Assembly: GCA_965249005.1 (NCBI GenBank)
Contig: CBDFLD010000006.1
Coordinates: forward strand, 62,001 to 126,000
Reading direction: 5' to 3'
DNA length: 64,000 bases
DNA from: CBDFLD01 sp965249005
Lineage (GTDB): Bacteria > Acidobacteriota > UBA6911
The translations under genes and the position numbers were made by a program. The notes under the pieces are model-generated. The model was not told where the DNA came from and did no database searches. It saw only the letters and a list, made by a program, of their open reading frames with translations. How positions within the stretch are numbered: position 1 is the first letter of the stretch; every line of letters begins with the position of its first letter. This document shows, piece by piece, positions 44,954 through 55,910 of this stretch.

Positions 44954-45418
44954 TCAGATTTGTCGGAGTACCTGCACGACTTCAATGGCGGCGACGGCCG
45001 CCTCGGAACCCTTGTTGCCCATCTTGAGGCCGGCGCGATTCAGGGCTTGCTCGGTCGTGTCACAGGTCAGCACTCCGTAGATTACGGGAACACCCGATTC
45101 GCGACCGGCGGCTGCAATCTCGGCCGTCACGGTCGAGGAGATATAATCGAAATGTGGTGTCTCGCCCTTCAGCAGCGCTCCAAGGCACACCACGGCGTCG
45201 TGCTTACCGGAGGCGGCCAGCTTGCGCGCGACCGCGGGTAGCTCAAACGAACCTGGGACCCGAACCACGGTGATGTCATCCGTTTTGGCGCCGTGCCGCT
45301 GTAGTGTATCCGTTGCGCCCGCGAGGAGTTTTTCCACAATCAGACCGTTGAACCGGCTGGCGACAATCGCGAATCGGATGCCATCCGCGTTCATGCTTCC
45401 TTCAATCGTTCGAACCAT
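44954..45418 (-). CDS. ribH: 6,7-dimethyl-8-ribityllumazine synthase
   Basis: Penultimate enzyme of riboflavin synthesis. The 154-residue protein contains FAIVASRFNGLIVEKLLAGA, the VPGSFELPAVARKLA loop, CLGALLKGETPHFDYISSTV with the catalytic His, and VPVIYGVLTCDTTEQALNRA, ending with a KGSEAAVAAIEV helix. The other rib genes are not in the window, and no FMN riboswitch pattern was seen upstream. The next gene upstream starts only about 35 bp away. Confidence 0.95.
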   Translation of the reverse strand: MVRTIEGSMNADGIRFAIVASRFNGLIVEKLLAGATDTLQRHGAKTDDITVVRVPGSFELPAVARKLAASGKHDAVVCLGALLKGETPHFDYISSTVTAEIAAAGRESGVPVIYGVLTCDTTEQALNRAGLKMGNKGSEAAVAAIEVVQVLRQI

Positions 45419-45451
45419 GGCCACGCCCCTCGTTGCGGGAAGAACCGGGAC

Positions 45452-46771
45452 TCACCCCCGTGACAACTGCCTGCAGAGAAGATCAAAAAACTTGCCCGTC
45501 GAGGCCCCGCTGGAATAAACGGGCTTTCCCAAGTACTCAGTTAACTGTCTTGGACTCATATTGTCTACCAAAATCCCATCCACCTTCGATACCGCCGAGT
45601 GGGGGATCACTACAAAATCGCCCAGAACTTCCGTCCGCAATGACCGCACGATATCTCTGCCCGATAGGAGTCCGGCGACCGTGATTCCTTTACCCATGAA
45701 TGTGTTCTCGATCTCCACCACACGCAGACGCGAATGAAGCCTATCGTTGAAGCGCCCGATACAATCAAGCAAATAGGGACCAAACAGCTTGGCCGTCGTC
45801 AAGGTGCCGTTCAGTTCCGGCCGTCCGCGTCGCCAGCGTTTCAGCTCACGCTCGAACTCGTCGATGAAGTTCCGAACCATGCCGATCCCGTCTTCGAGCT
45901 GAGCGAACTCATCATAGTACGATGTGTCCGGAAGCGGCACTCTCCCTTGAATGTAGAACTCGTCCGCCAGATAGACGAAGGTCCGGCCCATCGAGCGCTG
46001 GAACCGTTGTTGCCACGGTGCAACCTGATCGATGGTCTTGCGACAGTACTCGGCATCGATCGCCTTGTAATGGGTCTTGGGCGCTCCGTGATCGGAGAGA
46101 CCCAGCGGAACAATCGCAACCGAATGGACTCCTGGATGATAGCCGTGCAGGTCCGACACGGTCTGCGCGAGATTCGAGCCGTCGTTGATCCCCGGCATGA
46201 GCACGATCTGCGTGTGGAGTCGGATTCCGCCAGCGATGAGTTTTCGCATCTTGCGGTCCAGATCGTCCGGCCGGCGCCGACCCAGGACTCGAGTCCGAAG
46301 CGCAGGATCCGTCGCGTGGACAGAAATGTAGAGCGGCGACAGCGCCTGTTCGATGATCCGATCCAGCTCTCGTTCGGGCAGATTCGTCAGGGTAATGTAG
46401 TTCCCGTGCAAAAAAGAGAGACGATAGTCATCATCCTTGACTTGGAGAGTTGGGCGCACCGCTGGAGGCAGCTGATCGATGAAACAGAACAGGCAGGCAT
46501 TGTTGCAAGTCCTCGTCTTGAAGTCGTCGACCCTGATTCCAAGGCCGAGGCTTCCCTTGTCCTCCAGGTCGAGATCCAGCAATTCCTTCTGTCCCGACTG
46601 CTTTCGCACCTCGATCTCCACTTGCTCTTCCGCCAAATGGAACCTCAAGGCAAGTTCGTCCGGGATCGTTTTGCCGTTGATGGTCAGGATCTCGTCCCCT
46701 GTCGCAAGCCCGGCATGGGCCCCGATGGAACCGGCCTCGACCTCAACGATTCTCAACCCTTTGCTCGTCAC
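45452..46771 (-). CDS. DUF512 protein with PDZ and radical SAM-like domains
   Basis: A 439-residue protein of the clostridial-type DUF512 family. The N-terminal PDZ-like domain (residues 1-45) has VEAGSIGAHAGLATGDEIL. The radical SAM-like domain has the cysteine motif RTCNNACLFCFIDQLP, a CxxxCxxC binding a [4Fe-4S] cluster, and LHGNYITLTNL. The DUF512 domain is in the second half (about residues 220-420), followed by a short tail. The reaction is unknown. Its start overlaps the end of pgsA by 29 bp, an intimate coupling with a phospholipid enzyme. The start codon is GTG. Confidence 0.88.
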   Translation of the reverse strand: MTSKGLRIVEVEAGSIGAHAGLATGDEILTINGKTIPDELALRFHLAEEQVEIEVRKQSGQKELLDLDLEDKGSLGLGIRVDDFKTRTCNNACLFCFIDQLPPAVRPTLQVKDDDYRLSFLHGNYITLTNLPERELDRIIEQALSPLYISVHATDPALRTRVLGRRRPDDLDRKMRKLIAGGIRLHTQIVLMPGINDGSNLAQTVSDLHGYHPGVHSVAIVPLGLSDHGAPKTHYKAIDAEYCRKTIDQVAPWQQRFQRSMGRTFVYLADEFYIQGRVPLPDTSYYDEFAQLEDGIGMVRNFIDEFERELKRWRRGRPELNGTLTTAKLFGPYLLDCIGRFNDRLHSRLRVVEIENTFMGKGITVAGLLSGRDIVRSLRTEVLGDFVVIPHSAVSKVDGILVDNMSPRQLTEYLGKPVYSSGASTGKFFDLLCRQLSRG

Positions 46772-47336
46772 CCGCTACACCTGAACGTTGGTAGGCTTCA
46801 ATGATTCTCACCGAGACATAGAAATAATGCAGACCGGAGACAATTGTGAGAAGTAGCGCCACAATTACGATCGGCATGAACAAGACCTGACCCAAGCCCA
46901 CGCTGAACTCCGACACAAGGGTCGTTGCCACCGTCACGAGCTGAGCCGTGGTCGTAAGTTTCCCGAGAAAGGTCGGAGGAAACTTGGCGTGACCGGTCTG
47001 TAGATGGATGATCAGAACCGCCAGCGCAATCAGAAGATCACGACTGATCGCAGTCACCGTCAACCAGACTGGAATGTGCACGCTGATTGGGACCGCTGGG
47101 ATTGTCAGAGTGATAAAGGCCGACGTGATCAATAGCTTGTCCGCCATGGGATCCAGAAACGAACCCAAGACGGTTTTCTGCTGCAACTTGCGCGCCAGAA
47201 GGCCGTCGAGCCCATCGGTAATGCCGGCTATTACGAAAACGAGCACGGCCGCTCTGGGGTAACCGTAAATCAAGAGCAGGACAAAGCATGGGATGAATAT
47301 CATCCTCAAAATCGTCAACTGGTTGGCATAGGTCAT
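46743..47336 (-). CDS. pgsA: CDP-diacylglycerol--glycerol-3-phosphate 3-phosphatidyltransferase
   Basis: Integral membrane enzyme making phosphatidylglycerol phosphate. The 197-residue protein starts TYANQLTILRMIFIPCFVLL and contains the CDP-alcohol phosphotransferase signature spread over ITDGLDGLLARKLQQKTVLG and SFLDPMADK (DxxDGxxARx8GxxxDxxxD). There are about five membrane segments. The frame is open for 40 more codons upstream, but those residues are not hydrophobic and do not fit the family. Its stop lies inside the DUF512 gene. It is the first gene of the long minus-strand run that extends to 28 kb. Confidence 0.92.
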   Translation of the reverse strand: MTYANQLTILRMIFIPCFVLLLIYGYPRAAVLVFVIAGITDGLDGLLARKLQQKTVLGSFLDPMADKLLITSAFITLTIPAVPISVHIPVWLTVTAISRDLLIALAVLIIHLQTGHAKFPPTFLGKLTTTAQLVTVATTLVSEFSVGLGQVLFMPIVIVALLLTIVSGLHYFYVSVRIIEAYQRSGVAGDEQRVENR

Positions 47337-47527
47337 TGTTACGGTCCACCCGGCAAGCTTACCGGAGCGTTCATCATACCGATTTTTTTCACATTCGTCC
47401 CTGTTTCGATGGTCTCGATCCGAAATCCATGGAAAATTTGCGCTACCACGCAAGCCGTGCCATCCGATAAGGTCAAGGATAGGCTAAAGTTGCTGCATTG
47501 TTCTACGGCCCGGAGGCTTGGACTGTC

Positions 47528-48250
47528 ATGTCCGTGTCAGGCAAGATGAAAACGATGGACCTGGCGGAGCTTCTCCAGTGGGTCACCATGGGCCGCAAGA
47601 CGGGAGCACTGGCCTTCATTCGTGAGAAGATCAAAAACTACATCTATTTCAAGCAAGGTACGATCATCTCGTCGCGGTCGAACGAGCCCAACAAGCAGCT
47701 TGGACATTACTTGCTGTACCAAGGCAGAATCACGGAAGTCCAGTTAATGCGCGCTTTACAGCTGCACCAGCACTCCAGATTGGTTCTGGGCAAGGTGCTG
47801 GTCGGTGAAGGATTCCTCACACAGGAAGAGGTGGCTGCAGCCCTGGTAAGTCGAACAGAAGAAGTTATTTATGATTTGTTTCTCTGGGAAGACGGCTACT
47901 TCCACTTTACCGAGGACGGGTATGACACCGACGAACTGATCCTGATCCACGTCGATCTCAACACAGTGATCTTCGAGGGTGTCCGGCGCAAGGACGAATG
48001 GGCGCGAATACGCGGGGTTTTCCCATGCAACAACGTCGTGCTAGGGATTAGCCCGGAAGCGGATCTAAAGAGCATCGAGCTGAAGCCGATCCACAAAAAG
48101 CTCCTGTTTCTGGCGAACAAGGAGAAAACGATCTCGGAAATGATCTTGGAGCTACACGGCTCGGATTTTCAGGTCAGCTTTGAGCTGTTCGAGCTGTATC
48201 AGAAGGAGATCCTGCACGTCAAGGAAGTGAGGGCGGCCCCGGTCACTAGA
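47528..48250 (+). pseudogene. PATAN (DUF4388) domain gene, 5' part, cut by IS1380
   Basis: First 241 codons of a gene split at ACTAGA by an IS1380 insertion. It encodes a DUF4388/PATAN region (KMKTMDLAELLQWVTMGRKT, GALAFIREKIKNYIYFKQGT, SSRSNEPNKQLGHYLLYQG) and a helical part with KVLVGEGFLTQEEVAAALV and LFLWEDGYFHFTED. In myxobacteria and relatives such domains occur in signalling and gliding proteins; their role is not settled. Left alone, the fragment runs nine codons into the IS and stops. ATG 47528 was chosen (GGAGG 11 bases upstream); a TTG at 47498 is possible. Rejoined with 50109-50489 it makes 367 residues in frame. Confidence 0.85.
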
Positions 48251-50102
48251 CCCAAAATAAGCGAGGTATGAGCTCGCTCGGAAAATCGTTTGCCTTTTCC
48301 GAATATCTCGTGGATTTCAGCTCCTTGTGCGTAACAGGGAAAGCAAAGAGAAACACAAGAGACAAACCTTCCATTGGTTGTCTGGATCACTTGATCTTGT
48401 TTGTCTCTGTTATGCCCTTCCTTTCGCCCGCCACTCTTGCTCCGCCGGGGGTACGGGCTCACCCGCCGGCGAGGCGCCTTCAAGTAAACCTGAGTTGCCT
48501 GATATAGTCGAACGTCGCCAAAAAGGTTTCGAGATGCTTGCTATAGGCCAATATCCTGTAAACGAGGCGACGACCGGTTCTTACAATCTGACAGGGTATT
48601 TGCACAAAGTTCACCAGGAAGCGTTTGAACTCCATCCTCAAGATATCACGACGTACTGTCGGCGCCTGCGTCACCAGGCCATACCAGGCCTTCAGATTCC
48701 ACGCCAGCGATGCGATGACCATGTAGGCCCAGTTCGATACCAGACTGTCCGAAGGCATCCTCAAGGCGTTCACTCCACTCTTGAGCTGACCGATGACGTT
48801 TTCCTGGTTGCAGCGATCGTTGGCAAAAAGGACCACTTCTCCCATCGTCATCTCCCGATCGTTGGTGATGTAGAAGAAGTACCGGACCTCATCAAACAGC
48901 CGGTGCTCCCCCTTTTCGATCGTGAGGTTCTTCCGAACCACAACCATGCGATAGGTTTTCTTACAGTGTCCGGGACGATAGTCAAACTCGGCGACCTGCT
49001 CGCTCTGCAGGCGGATGTTCTTGAATTCTCTCTCCTTGATTACTTGTTCTTTGACGTTTTCCGGACGGCGCCGTTCTTCGCTCTTGACCTCATAACGAGG
49101 AGGCCGCTCGAGCGGTTTCCATTGTCTCTCCGGCAGGGCATCGGCCATCCCGACCAGGTTCGGCTTGGCGTCATAACCAAAGACAAAACCAACCCGCTCG
49201 TCCCAGCGATCGAAGTTTCTCGTCAGCGAGAAATCCGTGTCGCCCCGAAGCCAGACCTTCGTAAACACCGACGACACCAGATCGATTGCCCGGTCCATCC
49301 ACTCGGCCGCTCCGTCGGAAGAGGGACGGTTGCCCGGCCGATTCATCAGATAGAGGACCTCATTCGTATTGGCCAAGGTCACGATCAACGGTGCGTAACC
49401 CCAGATCCCGTTGTAGGCAATGTCCATTCCTTCCTTGCATTCCCCCAAGGTTCCGGCGACGGTCCCGTCCACGTCGATGATGGCCTCCTTCCGGAAGGAA
49501 GCATCCTGCAACTTCCACACCTTGGTTCGGGTTTCATTGATGGTTTCCTGAAGTCCGAAGATCCAATCCTCATCGAAACGACGGAGGAAATCTCCAGCCG
49601 TCGTGGGATCCGGAATCCTCTCGGCTCCCAGTCCGTTCATGTAGGTCTCATCCTGGCGCAACCGCTCGATATCTTCGAGACAGGTTCCACCCGACAAGAC
49701 GTTGTATGCGATGTTCAGTACATGATCGGATTCCCAGTAAGGAAAGTGGTACTTGAGCAAAACGATGTTTCTGTTGATATCTTTGTCCAATCCAAGCTTA
49801 CACACGAGCTTGTGAATGGCTCCGATACCACCAGATCCGATGGCGCGCGTTCTCTCGGCGATCTCGTAGTAGGTGTTGGAGTCCTTGAACATAGGATCGG
49901 ACCGGTCCTCAAACTGATTTCTTTCCAACCGGCGTGTAAGATTTTGCTTGTCTCGGAGGAGGATTCTGTGGTTTCTTTTATTCACCTGGAATGTGCTCCT
50001 TTCGGGATGTCTTGTAAATATATCAAACGCATTTTATCCCGTAACGGCGCACGTTCCAGGGCTTTTCTTCCTCCTCATGCAAAAAATCACGCTGGACTAA
50101 GG
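48251..50102 (-). mobile_element. IS1380-family insertion sequence, copy 1
   Basis: An 1852-bp element whose ends were fixed by comparison with copy 2 at 60821-62672. Both ends are clean: CCCAAAATAAGCG on the low-coordinate side and GGACTAAGG on the high side. The flanks carry ACTAGA (48245-48250 and 50103-50108), a target duplication of 5-6 bp with CTAG at its core. Between the transposase stop and the low end are 229 bp of non-coding DNA with hairpins. The element interrupts a PATAN gene. Confidence 0.95.
48480..49985 (-). CDS. IS1380-family DDE transposase (copy 1)
   Basis: A 501-residue transposase. Domains: N-terminal DNA-binding part with a helix-turn-helix-like region, then the DDE_Tnp_1-type catalytic domain with IIDVDGTVAGTLGECKEGMD (first Asp) and KVWLRGDTDFSLTRNFDRWD (second Asp). 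The third acidic residue is probably in NDRCNQENVIGQLKSGVNAL. The length and motifs match IS1380. Identical in protein sequence to copy 2, which suggests recent activity. The start follows AGGAG at good distance on the minus strand. Confidence 0.95.
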   Translation of the reverse strand: MNKRNHRILLRDKQNLTRRLERNQFEDRSDPMFKDSNTYYEIAERTRAIGSGGIGAIHKLVCKLGLDKDINRNIVLLKYHFPYWESDHVLNIAYNVLSGGTCLEDIERLRQDETYMNGLGAERIPDPTTAGDFLRRFDEDWIFGLQETINETRTKVWKLQDASFRKEAIIDVDGTVAGTLGECKEGMDIAYNGIWGYAPLIVTLANTNEVLYLMNRPGNRPSSDGAAEWMDRAIDLVSSVFTKVWLRGDTDFSLTRNFDRWDERVGFVFGYDAKPNLVGMADALPERQWKPLERPPRYEVKSEERRRPENVKEQVIKEREFKNIRLQSEQVAEFDYRPGHCKKTYRMVVVRKNLTIEKGEHRLFDEVRYFFYITNDREMTMGEVVLFANDRCNQENVIGQLKSGVNALRMPSDSLVSNWAYMVIASLAWNLKAWYGLVTQAPTVRRDILRMEFKRFLVNFVQIPCQIVRTGRRLVYRILAYSKHLETFLATFDYIRQLRFT

Positions 50103-50108
50103 ACTAGA

Positions 50109-50489
50109 GAGGAGGTGGTGGATCCTTTTGATCAAGCTCTCGAGCTGATGAAAGCCCAGAAGTTCACCGAAGCGCTCGTGCTCTTTCAGGAGATCGTAAA
50201 CTCCGAACCGCAGAACGAAAAGGTTCACGAACAGATCGACCGCGCCGAAAGGGCGATCTGTGAGGACTGGTACCGAACGTCCTTGCAGGCCCACAAGGTA
50301 CCGTACTTCCAAGTTCCCGAAACCGATTTGCTCAAATTCAATTTAAGCTCTCAGGAAGGCTTCATCGCCTCACGCATCAACGGGTCCATGGACGTCAAAT
50401 CGATCGTCACCGTCTCTCCGATGCGGGAGTTCGAAATTCTCCACAGCCTGGACCGCCTTCTAAGAATGGAGATCATACGGATGATGTAG
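50109..50489 (+). pseudogene. PATAN gene, 3' part
   Basis: Continuation of the split gene: after the duplicated ACTAGA the frame reads EEVVDPFDQALELMKAQKFT, then EALVLFQEIVNSEPQNEKV (one TPR-like helix pair) and an EDWYRTSLQAHKVPYFQVPE stretch. It closes with a small winged-helix-like domain to IIRMM and the stop. It has no start codon of its own. An antisense frame across the whole IS happens to stay open and join it, but that is a coincidence of the IS sequence. Confidence 0.85.
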
Positions 50490-50735
50490 CGGCCCTGCGG
50501 CAAGCTACGCTATCCGTCTAGCGCTATCCGTCTAGCGCTTACCGTATCCGCTGAGCGCTTTCCGCTTAGACGTAAGCTAATGAAAGATTGATCAGGTCCG
50601 TGACACTGGTTGGCATTGTCGTGTACTACCCATGTCCTGACTGTGAGCCGCACCGAATTCAGCGCTCAGCAAAGGACGCTTGACGCATAGCGCTAGACGC
50701 ATAGCGGATAGCGCGTCGGGCCCGGCCCGACGTTG
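50490..50735. repeat. TAGCGCT-type repeat array between PATAN fragment and acs
   Basis: Contains two tandem GCTATCCGTCTAGC units near 50508-50535. Many variants follow (GCTTACCGTATCCGCTGAGCG, ACGCATAGCGCTAGACGCATAGCGG). There is a unique middle part at about 50585-50660. Same family as the array at 35.2 kb. No gene. Confidence 0.8.

Positions 50736-50740
<5 letters not shown>
50707..50740 (-). terminator. Strong hairpin at the acs stop codon
   Basis: GATAGC, two bases, CGTCGGGC, loop CGG, GCCCGACG, one base, GCTATC: a 14-pair stem. It overlaps the acs stop codon. There is no T-run, so it may be a repeat-derived 3' end-protecting hairpin rather than a classic terminator. Confidence 0.45.
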
Positions 50741-52706
<1,966 letters not shown>

Positions 52707-52879
52707 CGGTGCAGAAACCTCCAATTGTTCCCGAAAAACTATTTATCACGAAGGCGTGTTGTCGGCAAAGCCTTCGTGCTCTTTATCGACTCGGCGGACT
52801 GGCTCTTGGCAATGTTTCGCAGGCTTGTTTTCGTTTTGAGTCTCCGGTGCGGATTCTCTTGTGCGTCGCGATGCGACCC

Positions 52880-53674
52880 TCACTGTTCGCTCGTAGGATC
52901 CATGACGGGAATAACGTCCACCTTTCCGGACGGCCTTGCGCTTACCCTGAAGTCCAAGCCAAACAGTCGATTCAAACTATCTCTTGTCAAAACCTCGCGG
53001 GCGGGACCCTGCCGCTGGATCCTCCCACGGGACATGAGCACGATGTGATCACAAAAGGAAGCAAGGAGATTGATCTCGTGTGAGACAACGAGCGTCGCGA
53101 GACGACGTTCGAGAGTAAGGCGGCGAACCAAGCCCATGAGCTCGACCTGATAGTTGACGTCCAGATTCGCGGTAAGCTCATCCAGAAGCAGAACCTCTGA
53201 CTTTTGAGCCAACGCCCTGGCGAGAAGGAGCCGTTGTTTCTCTCCCCCCGAGATCTCGGAAACTCTTTTGGCTTGATGGCTTGACAAATGGGTCAGCTCC
53301 AACGCTTCCACGACTGTCTCGATATCTTTCGCAGTCTCGAAGCCAAGCAGGGACAGATGCGGGGAGCGCCCAAGCATGGTAAAGCTGAAGACGGTCTGAA
53401 ACGGATACAGGCCACCGTTTTGGGGCACCACCGCGATCTGGCGAGCGATCTCTTTTCGACTCAGCGCCGAAACCGGGCGGTCGTGCAAGAGCACCTCCCC
53501 TGCCTGGGGACGAAGGATGCCATCCAGAATCCGCAGGGTCGTCGTCTTGCCACAGCCATTGGGACCGATGATCCCCGTTACCATTGCGGGACTCAGGCTC
53601 AAGCTGAAGTCCTCGACCACGGGATTCGCGTAAGAAAAGCTGACGCTCCGGGCCTCGATGGCCACACTTGTCAA
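52880..53674 (-). CDS. btuD: Corrinoid/iron-type ABC transporter ATP-binding protein (BtuD-like)
   Basis: A 264-residue ATPase of the FecE/BtuD family. Walker A is IIGPNGCGKTTTLRIL, the Q-loop lies in AVVPQNGGLYPFQTV, and the signature is SEISGGEKQRLLLARAL. Walker B is LLLDELTANLD (the usual EPT is ELT here), and the switch His is in VVSHEINLL. TTG 53674 is taken as start because GGGAGG lies six bases upstream. It lies 14 bp after btuC. The B12 assignment rests on the btuF-like neighbour; a siderophore or heme role cannot be excluded. Confidence 0.85.
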   Translation of the reverse strand: MTSVAIEARSVSFSYANPVVEDFSLSLSPAMVTGIIGPNGCGKTTTLRILDGILRPQAGEVLLHDRPVSALSRKEIARQIAVVPQNGGLYPFQTVFSFTMLGRSPHLSLLGFETAKDIETVVEALELTHLSSHQAKRVSEISGGEKQRLLLARALAQKSEVLLLDELTANLDVNYQVELMGLVRRLTLERRLATLVVSHEINLLASFCDHIVLMSRGRIQRQGPAREVLTRDSLNRLFGLDFRVSARPSGKVDVIPVMDPTSEQ

Positions 53675-53688
53675 AGAAAACCTCCCGA

Positions 53689-54750
53689 TCAGCCACCGCT
53701 ACTTCGACGGCGCAAGAGATAAACAAACAAAGGGGCCCCACAGAGCGCAGTGATGACTCCCACCGGTAGCTCCGAGGGTGAAATGACCGTTCGGGCCACG
53801 GTATCGGCAATCAACGTGAAGATGGCGCCGAAAACAAAGACCGTCGGGAAAAGGACCCGGTTGTCGCTGCCAAACATCATACGTCCCAGGTGGGGACAGA
53901 TCAGCCCCACGTATGCGATCGGCCCACTCACGGAAACCACCGCGCCTGTGATCAACGAAGCCACCACGAAAACCGCAGCCTTGACGTGTCCGATCGAGAC
54001 GCCGAGGATCTGGGCCTCTTCCTCGCCAAGGGAGATCAGGTTCAGGCTATGAGATAGAAGAAACAGAACCGCCAGGCCGGCAAGGACGATGACCGTGACG
54101 GCTGGGAACGTACGATCGATCGGCCGGCTGAGATCTCCAATCAGCCAGTAGAAGATACCGCGCAGGTTGGCTCGATCCGTACTCGTGAGGAGAAAGACAT
54201 TGATCGATGACAAAAACGAAGCCAGTACAATTCCGGCAAGCAACAGCCGGTGGGGGCTCTCGCCCGAGCGAGCGTGTATGCCGCCGGCGATGACGTAGAC
54301 CCCGAGAACCGTGATCAGCGCCCCGATGAACGCGGCCGTCGGTCTTCCCATATAAAGGACGGCTACAGTCGAGGACGCGGAGGCGAAAATTGAAAATAGG
54401 ATGGTCCCCATGGATGCCCCAGCCGAGATTCCGAGCACATAGGGATCTGCCAAAGGATTGCGCAGCAGCGATTGAAAAGCGGCTCCCGCCAAGGCCAGAG
54501 CCGCGCCGACCACCGACCCCAGCAGAAGCCGCGGGAACCGGACGGAGAACAAGATGACCTCCGTTGGGCTACTGCCTGTCCGGCCTCCCAAGCGATTCTG
54601 AATGAGGGTGAAGAATTCTGCATTGGAAATGGAAACGCTCCCGATCTTGAGCGAAACAACGACACTGATTCCCCACACGATGGTAAGCACGACGGTCAGC
54701 CAGACGATCCTGCGGACCGAGATCGGTGTATACTGCGGCAAAGAGCTCAC
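53689..54750 (-). CDS. btuC: Corrinoid/iron-type ABC transporter permease (BtuC-like)
   Basis: A 353-residue FecCD-family permease with about ten membrane helices. Typical motifs are RFPRLLLGSVVGAALALAGA, FQSLLRNPLADPYVLGISAG, LAGIVLASFLSSINVF, GPIAYVGLICPHLGRMMFGS and LPVGVITALCGAPLFVYLL. The start GTG overlaps the btuF stop by four bases, and btuD follows 14 bp downstream, giving a complete F-C-D transport operon. Confidence 0.9.
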   Translation of the reverse strand: MSSLPQYTPISVRRIVWLTVVLTIVWGISVVVSLKIGSVSISNAEFFTLIQNRLGGRTGSSPTEVILFSVRFPRLLLGSVVGAALALAGAAFQSLLRNPLADPYVLGISAGASMGTILFSIFASASSTVAVLYMGRPTAAFIGALITVLGVYVIAGGIHARSGESPHRLLLAGIVLASFLSSINVFLLTSTDRANLRGIFYWLIGDLSRPIDRTFPAVTVIVLAGLAVLFLLSHSLNLISLGEEEAQILGVSIGHVKAAVFVVASLITGAVVSVSGPIAYVGLICPHLGRMMFGSDNRVLFPTVFVFGAIFTLIADTVARTVISPSELPVGVITALCGAPLFVYLLRRRSSGG

Positions 54751-55670
54751 TCGAAGCGCTCCGGATACAATTTCCTCACCATTTCTTCTACGCCCTGCAC
54801 AAAACGGGGCGAAGGGTGCTGAATCGTCTCATCGATCACGAATACTCTGCCCTGACGGACCGCACGAAGGCTTCGCCAACCGCGGAGCTCTCGTAAGTTC
54901 GCAACATACGGCGCGTTGTGCTCAACCGTCAGGATCACTTCTGGGTCTTGCGCGATGATTTGCTCGAGACTGAAACGAGGATAAAACTCCTCGATTTCCG
55001 AGGTGATCGATTCCACTCCAACCGAGTGCAATACATCAGTCTCGAACGTATTCCTGCCGGGCGCGAGCAACGGGTCGAACCACGTCATGAAGAACGCGCG
55101 CACTCTTGGCAGCCCCTGCAGTTTGATTCGAACAGCCGCCAGCCTCGTCTTCATATCCGACACAAGGGCTCTTCCTTCGTCTTCACGATCGACGATGCGG
55201 GCAATGTTGGCGATGGTGTTGAAGATATCATCAACCGACCTTGCGGCCGTCACGAAAACCGGGAGTCCGAGGTCCACGAGTTTCAGCACGGCATTCCGAT
55301 CGTTCCCGGCGGTGGTGGCAATGACCAGATCAGGCTCAGCCGCGAGAATCACCTCGAAGTTGGGATTCAAGAGGTTGCCAACCTGTGGCTTTCTTTTCGC
55401 TGCCTCCGGCCACTTGCAATGGTTGGTCACACCCACGACAAAAGGGTCTGCTCCCAGCAAGTAGAGAGACTCCGTAATGCTGGGAGCCAAGGACACGATC
55501 CGGGCAGGACGACGGGGAAGCCGGACGTCTCTTCCTATCTCATCTCGATACTCGACAAACGAGCGCTCTTGGTCCACTTTCGACAAGAGCCTGGGGGAAT
55601 TTGATTGACAGGACGGAAAAAGAAGAAGGAGTAGAGTGCAGGCCGTACGGGAAAACTCGGGGGTTGCCAT
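54747..55670 (-). CDS. btuF: Corrinoid-binding periplasmic protein (BtuF-like)
   Basis: A 307-residue solute-binding protein with a lipoprotein-type N terminus (CTLLLLLFPSC). The Peripla_BP_2 fold shows RIVSLAPSITESLYLLGADP, the FVVGVTNHCKWPEAAKRKPQ segment, EVILAAEPDLVIATTAGN and the RRPARIVSLAP edge that resembles BtuF more than siderophore binders. Substrate identity is inferred. No cobalamin riboswitch consensus could be recognised in the 240 bp upstream. First gene of the btuFCD operon. Confidence 0.85.
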   Translation of the reverse strand: MATPEFSRTACTLLLLLFPSCQSNSPRLLSKVDQERSFVEYRDEIGRDVRLPRRPARIVSLAPSITESLYLLGADPFVVGVTNHCKWPEAAKRKPQVGNLLNPNFEVILAAEPDLVIATTAGNDRNAVLKLVDLGLPVFVTAARSVDDIFNTIANIARIVDREDEGRALVSDMKTRLAAVRIKLQGLPRVRAFFMTWFDPLLAPGRNTFETDVLHSVGVESITSEIEEFYPRFSLEQIIAQDPEVILTVEHNAPYVANLRELRGWRSLRAVRQGRVFVIDETIQHPSPRFVQGVEEMVRKLYPERFE

Positions 55671-55910
55671 TTCATCTATCTTGGTCGAAGGGCCATCCGG
55701 GACCTCAAGTGCCCCTAATTACGAACAGGAGCACTAAGCAATATCACGAAGATTACTCCGGTCAAAGAATAATCCCCCTCACGAGCCGAACGTCCGGTAT
55801 CTGTAAAGCTCGGGAACCGAACGCCTGGCGGCCCCAGGATGGTTTGAGGTATCGTTGTAAAGAAACCCCTGAAATGCCGTATTGGAAGAAACACTGTGCG
55901 GAAGTCACCC

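Noticed and set aside
48327..50489. A 720-codon plus-strand open frame crossing the IS1380 copy and joining the PATAN fragment
   Set aside because: It is antisense to the transposase. The second IS copy has the same antisense frame without the PATAN tail, and the sequence has no protein-family features.
50490..50735. CRISPR array in the repeat-rich gap
   Set aside because: Units are short and degenerate without regular unique spacers, and no cas genes are present in the window.
55671..55910. Cobalamin riboswitch upstream of btuF
   Set aside because: The leader does not show the B12-box consensus or the expected GCCACTG element by eye. A covariance-model search would be needed to settle it.
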